Source: CAZEBW01 sp964510205
Lineage (GTDB): Bacteria; Chloroflexota; Anaerolineae; VGOG01
Direction of reading: 5' to 3'
Length of the DNA: 11,727 bases
Assembly (NCBI GenBank): GCA_964510205.1
Contig: CAZEBW010000098.1
Coordinates: 1-11,727, forward strand
This document shows positions 4,853 through 10,605 of this stretch, one piece after another. The notes under the pieces are model-generated. The model ran no database searches, was not told where the DNA came from, and saw nothing but the letters and a program-made list of their open reading frames with translations. The translations under genes were made by a program, and so were the position numbers. How positions within the stretch are numbered: position 1 is the first letter of the stretch; every line of letters begins with the position of its first letter.

Positions 4853-7837
4853 ATGGACACCGAAGCCAAATCGCAAGCCCACCAAGCCCTGCTCAGTCGC
4901 CGCCAGGCTATCGCCGACGCCTGGCGCGAAGCCCTCGCTCAAAGCGGTTTCACGTCCATCAAGGCGGCGGAGCTCCGCCAGTTCCTGGACGAATCCACCG
5001 AAGAGGCCATCGCCCTGCTGCTCGCCGAGTCGTTCGATCGCGACCGCGCGGAGGCCATTGGCGCGTCGCTGGCCAGCTTCCACTATCTCGAACCCGACCT
5101 CCTGGACAGAACGCAACAGGTGCTGGCGCAGCAGCTCATCCAGGGCCTGCCGGCTGAGCAGGTGGCAGCGCTTCAGCCCCGCCTGGCTGCGCTGCTGGGC
5201 GCAGTGGCGGCCGGCTTCTTCCGCCAGGCCCGCCAAACGATCCTCGCCCAGCAAGAAGGCATCCGAGGGACGCTCATCCGCGAGGTCCAGCGCAGGGGCC
5301 AAGCGCTGCAGGAGGCATACGATGAAGTGGAACAGCGGGTGCTCGAACGCACCGCAGAGCTGGCAGAAGCCAACGAAATCCTAACCGCCGAAATCGCCGA
5401 GCGCAAGCGGGCCGAGCAAGAGCTGCGCCAGAGCGAGGAGCGCTACCGCAGCTTGTTTGAAAACGTGCCTGTGGGGCTCTACCGCGTTGGGCCGAATAAC
5501 GATCTCCTCGACGTCAACCCCACCATGGTGAACATGCTAGGCTATCCAGACAAAGAGTCCCTAATGGCGATTCCGTCAGTTGATCTGCAAGTGAACGTGA
5601 CGGCGGAGGATCGCCGCCAGCGTCAGATCGCGCTAGAGCGCCACGGAAGCCTACGGGATGTGGAAATGCAACTCCGCAAGTACGACGGCAGTGTGATTTG
5701 GGCGCGCAGCAACTTCCGGGCCACCCGCGATGCGGACGGTCAGGTGCTGTACTACGAGGGCAGCCTGGAGGACATCACCGAGCGCAAGCGGGTGGAGATG
5801 GCCCTGCGCGAGAGCGAACAAACAGCGCGGGCGCTTCTCAATGCTCCTCCTGACTTGGCCTCGCTGATAGACACCGAGGGCTTCCTCCTCGACGCCAACG
5901 AAGCGATGGCTCAAAGGTACGAAATGGACGTGGATGAGCTCATCGGTCTGTATAGCTGGGATCTGATTCCGCCAGAGGTGGCCCAACGTAGAAAACCGTA
6001 CTTCAATCAGGTCATCAGATCGGGGCAGCCTGTCCAGATCGAAGACCAGCGCGAGGGGAGATGGTATCACACCGTTTTCTATCCCGTCTTGAATGCGCAG
6101 GGAGAGGTGAGCAAGATTGCCGTGCTGTCCCGCGACATAGATGAGCGCAAGCGGGCCGAGGAGGAAATCAAGCGCCACAACCGTGAGCTTGCCGCCCTCA
6201 ACGCCGTCGCCGCCACGGTGAATAGTTCGCTGGAGCTAGAGGAGGTGCTGAACAGGGCGCTGGACAAGGTGCTGGAGATGATGGAACTGGAGGTGGGCGC
6301 CATACGGCTGTTAGACCAGCGGGACAGCATCTTTTCGGACCTGAAGGTGTACCGAGGATTGGAACTAAGCCCCCGGATCGTCGAAAACATCTCCAGGGTC
6401 AAGATCACTGAGGGCCCTTTGGCCGAGGTGGTCGCCACGGGCGAGCCCTTGATGGTGGAAGACATCTCCTCCCATCCGACGGTAGAGACGATGGGCAGAA
6501 CGGATCTGAATTCGCTGGCTGTGATCCCTCTCCAGTCGAAGGGCAAGGTGCTGGGAACGATGGAGATCGTGCGCTGCGATGCCCGCCCCTTCACCTCGGA
6601 GGAGATAGATTTGCTCTCCTCTGTGGGCAGCCAAATCGGAATGGCCATCCACAACGCGCGGCTATGGCAGGAAACGGAACGCAGACTGCGCGAGAGCATG
6701 GTCCTATTGGAGACGGGGCGAGCCCTGGCCGGTGTCCTGAAACTAGATGACCTGCTGCAGTTGATCGTGAGATCGGCGTTGGAGACCATCGAATGCGCCG
6801 ACAGCAGCGTGATCCACCTCCTGGACGACGCCAGCGGAGGTCTCCGCCCCAGCGCCCTGGCCGGCAGGCCCGCTGGCGGCTTCAGGAAAGAGGGGGGAGA
6901 GAGGCTGTCTATGGGGAAGGGCATCGCGGGCTGCGCTCTGCAGCAAGGCAGGGTGATCAACGTGCCTGACGTATCTGCCGATCCCCGCTTCGTCGAGTTG
7001 GATAGCGATGGCCGGTTCCAGTCCCTTTTGGTGGCTCCACTGGCGGCCGACGGGAAGGAGATTGGCACCATCAGCGTCACCGGTGAGCAATGCGGTGTAT
7101 TCACCCCAGAGGACGAGAGGCTGGCGATGACCCTGGCTGCTCATGCGGCCACTGCGGTCAAGAACGCCCAGTTGTTTGGCCAGTCACAGGAATTGGCCGT
7201 CGTCAAGGAGCGGAACCGCATCGCTGGCGAGCTTCACGACAGACTGGCTCAGAATCTGGCCTCCCTCTTGATGAAGGTGGACTTCGGTCTGAGCTTGATG
7301 GACAGCGATCCCCAGGCGACCAAAGAGTTACTGGCCAAAGTCAAAGGGCTGGCTCGCGAGAGCATCGAAGAGATCCGCCGTTCGATCTTCACCCTCCGTC
7401 GCCAGGAGTTGGAAGAAGAGGGGTTTGTGCCCGGATTGCGGGAGTATGTGCAGGCTTTTGAGGAGCAGAACGCACTGCCGGTTCACCTCTCCATCGCGGG
7501 GGAGGAAGCCTGTCGTCGGCTGGGCGCGGCGCACGAGTATGCCCTCTTCCGCATCGTGCAAGAGGCCCTAACCAACGCGGGGAAGCACGCCGGAGCGAAT
7601 CAGGTCTGGGCTGATCTGGACCTTTCCGCCGCTGAGGCGCTCTCCCTGACGGTCAGGGATGACGGTGTGGGGTTCGACGAGGAACAGCAAATGGCGGGGC
7701 TGGCCTGGCTGGGAGGATTTGGATTGACTGGCATGCGGAAGCGGGCCGAGGCAGTGGGAGGCGAGTTGATCGTAAAGAGCAGACCGGGCTGGGGGACGGA
7801 GATCAAGGCCGTGCTGCCTCTGGGAGGGGAAGGATAG
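4853..7837 (+). CDS. Soluble NarL-type sensor histidine kinase (N-terminal helical domain, PAS-PAS-GAF-GAF-HisKA_3-HATPase)
   Basis: The kinase has 994 residues from ATG 4853 (GGGAGG 6 nt upstream). No transmembrane segment is visible, so it should sense internal signals. Residues 1-140 form a helical domain resembling the RsbRD-type N-terminal sensor region seen in other Chloroflexota kinases (tentative). A coiled coil (about 145-192, AELAEANEILTAEIAERKRA) leads to PAS 1 (195-312, ends EDITERKR) and PAS 2 (318-432, ends DIDERKR). GAF 1 is about 446-605 and GAF 2 about 615-776. The HisKA_3 region holds the phosphorylated His795 in GELHDRLAQNLASLL, and HATPase_c shows the N box EALTNAGKH (Asn908), DDGVGFD (936-942) and GGFGLTGMRKRA (about 954-965). 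It autophosphorylates on His795 and passes phosphate to NarL/FixJ-type regulators. The next gene starts with no gap, so that regulator is its partner; the second regulator downstream probably is too. The ligands of the PAS and GAF domains cannot be read. Confidence 0.96.
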   Translation: MDTEAKSQAHQALLSRRQAIADAWREALAQSGFTSIKAAELRQFLDESTEEAIALLLAESFDRDRAEAIGASLASFHYLEPDLLDRTQQVLAQQLIQGLPAEQVAALQPRLAALLGAVAAGFFRQARQTILAQQEGIRGTLIREVQRRGQALQEAYDEVEQRVLERTAELAEANEILTAEIAERKRAEQELRQSEERYRSLFENVPVGLYRVGPNNDLLDVNPTMVNMLGYPDKESLMAIPSVDLQVNVTAEDRRQRQIALERHGSLRDVEMQLRKYDGSVIWARSNFRATRDADGQVLYYEGSLEDITERKRVEMALRESEQTARALLNAPPDLASLIDTEGFLLDANEAMAQRYEMDVDELIGLYSWDLIPPEVAQRRKPYFNQVIRSGQPVQIEDQREGRWYHTVFYPVLNAQGEVSKIAVLSRDIDERKRAEEEIKRHNRELAALNAVAATVNSSLELEEVLNRALDKVLEMMELEVGAIRLLDQRDSIFSDLKVYRGLELSPRIVENISRVKITEGPLAEVVATGEPLMVEDISSHPTVETMGRTDLNSLAVIPLQSKGKVLGTMEIVRCDARPFTSEEIDLLSSVGSQIGMAIHNARLWQETERRLRESMVLLETGRALAGVLKLDDLLQLIVRSALETIECADSSVIHLLDDASGGLRPSALAGRPAGGFRKEGGERLSMGKGIAGCALQQGRVINVPDVSADPRFVELDSDGRFQSLLVAPLAADGKEIGTISVTGEQCGVFTPEDERLAMTLAAHAATAVKNAQLFGQSQELAVVKERNRIAGELHDRLAQNLASLLMKVDFGLSLMDSDPQATKELLAKVKGLARESIEEIRRSIFTLRRQELEEEGFVPGLREYVQAFEEQNALPVHLSIAGEEACRRLGAAHEYALFRIVQEALTNAGKHAGANQVWADLDLSAAEALSLTVRDDGVGFDEEQQMAGLAWLGGFGLTGMRKRAEAVGGELIVKSRPGWGTEIKAVLPLGGEG

Positions 7838-8497
7838 ATGACCACGCCGAAGACGAGGGTGCTTCTGGCCGACGATCACACCATATTCAGGAAAAGCCTG
7901 CGAGAGATCATTGATAAGCAGAGCGACATGACCGTGGTGGGAGAGGCTCGGAATGGAATCGAGGCGGTGCAGAAGGCCGAAGAGCTGGCGCCCGACGTTA
8001 TCCTCATGGACATCAGCATGCCCAAAATGGATGGTGTGAGGGCCACACGTCTGATCGTGGAGCAAGTTGACAAGGCGGGCATTGTCGTCCTGACGATGTA
8101 CAACGAGGAGGCGCACGTCTTTCAGGCCATCAAGGCGGGGGCGCAGGGCTACGTCTTGAAGGATGCCGATTTGGAGGAGCTGCTGAAGGCCATTCGCAGT
8201 GTGCGTCGCGGGGAGCCCATGATTGATGCCAGCATCGCCGGGCGACTTCTCGTGGAATTCGCCGCGCTGATCAGGGAGCAAGAGCGCCAAGATTACCTCG
8301 ACCTGAGCAAGCGAGAGACGGAGATCCTTCAGCTTCTGGCGCAGGGCGCCACCAACAAAGACATCGCCGAAACGCTCCTCATCTCAGAGTTCACTGTTCG
8401 GAACGCCCTTTCCATCATCTTTGAGAAGCTGCACGTCAACAATCGGACAGAGGCGGCCATTGAGGCCTTGAAGAAGGGGTGGCTCGAACTGAGGTGA
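7838..8497 (+). CDS. NarL/FixJ-family response regulator 1
   Basis: The protein has 219 residues. The receiver domain (5-122) has the acidic pair Asp12/Asp13, phosphoacceptor Asp58 in ILMDISMP, Thr86 and Lys108 (YVLKD). The LuxR-type helix-turn-helix (about 155-212) shows LSKRETEILQLLAQG, then NKDIAETLLISEFTVRNAL, then EKLHVNNRTEAA. ATG directly follows the kinase TAG, with purine-rich GGGAGGGGAAGGATAG before it, so the pair is cotranscribed and translationally linked. The usual basic or His residue after VRN in the recognition helix is Ala here (VRNALS), while the paralogue has VRNRLS, so their DNA targets may differ. It is a close paralogue of the 8729-9379 protein. Candidate target sites lie directly downstream (8525-8600). 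Confidence 0.96.
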   Translation: MTTPKTRVLLADDHTIFRKSLREIIDKQSDMTVVGEARNGIEAVQKAEELAPDVILMDISMPKMDGVRATRLIVEQVDKAGIVVLTMYNEEAHVFQAIKAGAQGYVLKDADLEELLKAIRSVRRGEPMIDASIAGRLLVEFAALIREQERQDYLDLSKRETEILQLLAQGATNKDIAETLLISEFTVRNALSIIFEKLHVNNRTEAAIEALKKGWLELR

Positions 8498-8524
8498 AGA
8501 CCCCCCTCTGAAACAGGCAAGATG

Positions 8525-8600
8525 AATGTACCCTTTTTGGAGGTACATTTGTACCTCCAAAAAGGGTACATTTGTTTTGAATATTCGGTACATTTGTACC
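8525..8600. promoter_or_regulatory. Array of GGTACA/TGTACC operator-like palindromes before the second response regulator
   Basis: GGTACATTTGTACC occurs perfectly at 8542-8555 and 8587-8600. A good partial copy lies at 8565-8578 and a right half site (TGTACC) at 8527-8532. Site centres are about 8525.5, 8548.5, 8571.5 and 8593.5, so 23, 23 and 22 bp apart, close to two helical turns. The first three sites also form a perfect 23-bp inverted repeat (8525-8547 with 8550-8572). The last site touches the putative -35 of the next promoter. A NarL-type dimer is a natural candidate ligand. The long hairpin followed by TTTGTTTTG could alternatively end the kinase/RR1 transcript. Confidence 0.6.
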
Positions 8601-8629
8601 TAGCATATTGGCTTCAAATTTGGTATAAT
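8601..8629 (+). promoter_or_regulatory. Extended -10 promoter for response regulator 2 and the NusG-like gene
   Basis: The -10 box TATAAT (8624-8629) is preceded by TGG, an extended -10 motif. The hexamer 17 bp upstream, TAGCAT, is a poor -35, which suits a promoter that needs an activator bound at the palindrome 8587-8600. The expected leader before GTG 8729 is about 93 nt. Confidence 0.6.
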
Positions 8630-8728
8630 GGGTGTGAAGCAAGTCGTTTGAGCGTTCCGTTCTCTCGAGACGGCGACTGTCGTCCCCTTTGAGTGGTTTG
8701 TTCTCTTGAACATAGGCGGGGAAAGACG

Positions 8729-9379
8729 GTGGAGAAGATAAGGGTGCTTTTGGCCGACGATCACACCATATTCCGCGAGGGCCTGCGAGACATCATTGAC
8801 AGCCAGAGCGACATGGTTGTGGTAGGAGAAGCGGAGGACGGCGTCGAGGCGGTGAACCAGGCCGAGGAGTTGGCCCCCGACGTCATCCTCATGGACGTCC
8901 GCATGCCCCGCCTGGGCGGCATAGAGGCCACGCACCTGATTAGGGAGCGCGTGCCCGAGGCCAACGTCATCATCCTGACCATGTACGCCAAGGACGAGTA
9001 CTTCAGGGAAGCCCTCCAAGCTGGGATGCGGGGCTACATTCTTAAGGATGTGGGCGTGGGGGGGATGCTGCAGGCCATACGAGCGGTTCATGGCGGGGAG
9101 GTCAGTATTGACCCAAGTCTGGCCAGCAGGGCGCTGACCAAGCTTTGTCGAGAGGCCGAAGACCTGGAGGGAATTGGTCCGGACCTGGACGCGCGGGACA
9201 AGGAAATTCTGTCCTTGGTGGTCAAGGGGGCTACCAACCGCGAGATCGCCGAAGGGCTTCTGATCTCAGAGCAAACGGTCAGAAACCGCCTTTCCTCCCT
9301 TTTCAAGAAGCTGAAAGTGAGAAATCGCACTGAAGCGGCTGTTTACGCCGTGCGGGAGGGGCTGGTCACGGCGGTTTAG
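8729..9379 (+). CDS. NarL/FixJ-family response regulator 2 (paralogue of regulator 1)
   Basis: The start is GTG 8729 (GGGGA 6 nt upstream), giving 216 residues and the same N-terminus as the paralogue; the longer frame from GTG 8693 has no ribosome site. The receiver has Asp10/Asp11, phosphoacceptor Asp56 in ILMDVRMP, Thr84 and Lys106 (YILKD). The helix-turn-helix (about 152-210) shows DKEILSLVVKGATNREIAE, then ISEQTVRNRLSSLFKKLKV, then RNRTEAA. Receiver residues are complete, so it should be phosphorylated, most simply by the upstream kinase. Its own promoter and operator array separate it from the kinase/RR1 unit. The TAG stop is formed at the edge of a short inserted element (9379-9440); without it the frame would run five codons further, to a TGA one base before the NusG-like gene. 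Confidence 0.94.
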   Translation: MEKIRVLLADDHTIFREGLRDIIDSQSDMVVVGEAEDGVEAVNQAEELAPDVILMDVRMPRLGGIEATHLIRERVPEANVIILTMYAKDEYFREALQAGMRGYILKDVGVGGMLQAIRAVHGGEVSIDPSLASRALTKLCREAEDLEGIGPDLDARDKEILSLVVKGATNREIAEGLLISEQTVRNRLSSLFKKLKVRNRTEAAVYAVREGLVTAV

Positions 9380-9440
9380 CACGAAGCACAGGCATGGCAG
9401 TGGATTTGGCAATCCACTGCGAGCGATTGTGATCTACTGA
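9379..9440. mobile_element. Short miniature element (copy B) between regulator 2 and the NusG-like gene
   Basis: The right end GAGCGATTGTGATCTACTGA matches copy A at about 17 of 20 bases. It is preceded, as in copy A, by a perfect 10-bp stem with TGGC loop (9397-9420). GTTTA flanks the unit directly at 9374-9378 and 9441-9445 and may be a target duplication. The left inverted repeat of copy A is nearly unrecognisable here apart from CACAG at the same distance from the edge. There is no coding capacity. Confidence 0.55.
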
Positions 9441-9462
9441 GTTTACAGGTGCGGAGATTGAC

Positions 9463-9963
9463 GTGGAACACTGGTATGCATTCTACACCAAGCCCTCCAA
9501 AGAGCATCACGTCAGCAGCCTTCTGGAAAACAAGGGCTTCGAAACCTATCTCCCCACCATCCAGGTGAGACAGAACGGCAAGAGGAAGACCGTGCCGTTC
9601 TTTTCCTGTTATCTCTTCGTGCGCATGGATGCGGCCGAGGCCCTGCCCGCAGTGCGCTGGACGCCCGGCCTGAGGCGCATCGTGAGCTTTGGCCAGCAGC
9701 CGGCTGCCGTTGCCGACGAAGTGATAGATACCATCCGTCGCCATCTGAAGCAAATGGAAGAGGCTGGCTATCCTGTGGAGCAGCGTTTCAAGCCAGGCGA
9801 TCGGGTGCGGATCAAGTCCGGGCCCCTCAGGGACTTCGAGGCAGTCTTCGATAGGTCGCTCTCTTCGTCGAACAGAGCCAAGGTCTTGCTGGATCTGTTG
9901 GGGCGTCTAACGACCTGCGAGATTGAGTTGGATCATCTGGAAGAAGTAAAGTGGAGACCCTAA
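9463..9963 (+). CDS. Specialised NusG-like transcription antitermination factor (RfaH/UpxY type)
   Basis: The start is GTG 9463 with GGAG 6 nt upstream; the protein has 166 residues. The NGN domain (1-about 100) begins EHWYAFYTKPSKEHHVSSLL, followed by FETYLPTIQVRQ and PFFSCYLFVRMD, which fit the RNA polymerase-binding fold. The KOW domain (about 108-162) begins FKPGDRVRIKSGPLRDFEAVF. General NusG usually sits in a secE-rplK cluster; this one follows a response regulator and precedes a glycosyltransferase, as for specialised paralogues that promote elongation through long polysaccharide operons. That role is inferred from context. It is probably transcribed with regulator 2. Its stop TAA lies inside a perfect palindrome (9956-9986). 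Confidence 0.9.
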   Translation: MEHWYAFYTKPSKEHHVSSLLENKGFETYLPTIQVRQNGKRKTVPFFSCYLFVRMDAAEALPAVRWTPGLRRIVSFGQQPAAVADEVIDTIRRHLKQMEEAGYPVEQRFKPGDRVRIKSGPLRDFEAVFDRSLSSSNRAKVLLDLLGRLTTCEIELDHLEEVKWRP

Positions 9964-9986
9964 AGGTTTTGAAAACCTTTAGGGTC
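9956..9986. terminator. Perfect 31-base palindrome at the end of the NusG-like gene; possible terminator
   Basis: GACCCTAAAGGTTTT and its exact complement are separated by one G, and the last two sense codons and the TAA stop are part of the left arm. As RNA it would form a stem of about 13 bp. The following TTGGGTAAG has no real T-run, so it is a weak intrinsic terminator and may instead protect the 3' end or bind a protein. Confidence 0.45.
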
Positions 9987-10006
9987 TTGGGTAAGCCGGA
10001 ACAAAT

Positions 10007-10118
10007 GTCGGCCTGCCAGGGGCTCCTTCGCTCAAGCCCCTGGCTCAGTCTGCCAAGCCCCGTCGGGGCTGGATTACGAAATCCCACAGAAGCTGGATGT
10101 CTCACGGACCAGGCCGAC
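10007..10118. other. Multibranched hairpin cluster in the gene-free region
   Basis: GTCGGCCTG (10007-10015) is exactly complementary to CAGGCCGAC (10110-10118). Between them lie CCAGGGGCT/AGCCCCTGG (10016-10024 and 10035-10043) and AGCCCC-GTC-GGGGCT (10056-10070). Together they make a closed junction with two arms. It may be a structured RNA leader, a fold in the transcript 3' region, or a dispersed repeat. No coding signal is seen. Confidence 0.45.
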
Positions 10119-10135
10119 AGGCCTTCGTAAGACTA

Positions 10136-10158
10136 GCCCGATGGCTTCAGCCTCGGGC
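10136..10158. repeat. Short palindromic hairpin
   Basis: GCCCGA/TCGGGC enclose GGC-TTCA-GCC, a near-perfect hairpin of 23 bases. It resembles the self-complementary 'CTTCAG/CTGAAG' units at 10233-10279 and is probably a dispersed palindrome. Confidence 0.45.
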
Positions 10159-10172
10159 ATTTCTGTTCATGC

Positions 10173-10214
10173 TGTCATTGCGAGGGCGCGGGGTTTGCGC
10201 CCGAAGCAATCTCC
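10173..10214. repeat. Half copy of the 'TCATTGCGAGG' dispersed repeat
   Basis: The stretch matches the reverse complement of about 3135-3178 in the copy at 3030-3199 at all but a few positions, then stops at CTCCGG, where a different palindrome begins. It is therefore a truncated copy. Confidence 0.75.
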
Positions 10215-10301
10215 GGTGTGACTAAAACTTGTGGTAGTGACGACTTTAGTCGTTCCAAGCGACTGAAGTCGCTACTACCTTCCACAGATTTTAGCCACAC
10301 C
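10215..10301. repeat. 87-bp nested palindrome
   Basis: The outer arms GGTGTGACTAAAACTTGTGG and CCACAGATTTTAGCCACACC are complementary at 17 of 20 positions. Inside, GGTAGTGACGACTTTAGTCG faces CGACTGAAGTCGCTACTACC, and each inner arm is itself a small palindrome (CGACTTTAGTCG, GCGACTGAAGTCGC). The unit can form a long hairpin or two side hairpins and looks like a small non-coding mobile repeat. Confidence 0.7.
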
Positions 10302-10333
10302 CAATTGAAATGCACGCCCCTCGCGCCTCGGGC
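10300..10333 (+). repeat. 34-bp direct repeat, first copy
   Basis: The sequence CCCAATTGAAATGCACGCCC with its following 14 bases recurs at 10467-10500 with one difference. The pair brackets the repeat copy at 10339-10480, whose right end overlaps the second copy. Confidence 0.75.
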
Positions 10334-10338
10334 AGGTG

Positions 10339-10480
10339 TATTTCACTTTTGGGGCGAGTGTCATTGCGAGCCGAAGGCGAAGCAATCCCCACCCCGCGAA
10401 TTGGAGATTGCTTCGGCAAAAAAGACGCCTCGCAATGACACATGACGCTGTCTCTCGGCCTTGCCCCCCAATTGAAATGC
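10339..10480. repeat. Dispersed composite inverted repeat ('TCATTGCGAGG' type), copy 2
   Basis: It lies in reverse orientation to the 3030-3199 copy. Outer ends TATTTCACTTTTGGGGC and GCCCCCCAATTGAAATGC are imperfect inverted repeats. Inner TCATTGCGAG (10361-10370) and CTCGCAATGA (10430-10439) form the second pair. Small open frames here follow from the repeats and are not genes. Confidence 0.8.
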
Positions 10481-10500
10481 ACGCCCCTCGGGCCTCGGGC
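10467..10500 (+). repeat. 34-bp direct repeat, second copy
   Basis: It matches 10300-10333 at 33 of 34 positions. It ends 9 bases before the -35 box of the glycosyltransferase promoter. Confidence 0.75.
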
Positions 10501-10508
10501 GGGGTGGC

Positions 10509-10537
10509 TTGCACTCAAAGCAAAACCGGTATATAAT
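10509..10537 (+). promoter_or_regulatory. Sigma70-type promoter of the glycosyltransferase gene
   Basis: TTGCAC and TATAAT are 17 bp apart, the best -10 match in the window together with that at 8624. The expected start near 10544 leaves a leader of about 62 nt before ATG 10606 and excludes the longer frame from GTG 10543. Confidence 0.75.
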
Positions 10538-10605
10538 AAACGGTGGTTAGGGTCTTGCTGTGCAGCCCCACAGGCATTTGTCGCTTATCTCGAGACACAG
10601 AGACG

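Noticed and set aside
8693..8728. GTG 8693 as the start of regulator 2
   Set aside because: There is no ribosome site, and the added residues have no match in the paralogue, which starts right before the receiver.
10300..10500. CRISPR array
   Set aside because: Only two copies of the 34-bp repeat exist and the sequence between them is another known repeat, not a spacer.
10218..10536. Several small open frames on both strands between the NusG-like and glycosyltransferase genes
   Set aside because: They run through inverted and direct repeats, overlap each other on both strands, and show no ribosome sites or domain motifs.
10543..10605. GTG 10543 as glycosyltransferase start
   Set aside because: The promoter -10 ends at 10537, so this codon would be at the transcript start without a ribosome site; the conserved domain begins just after ATG 10606.
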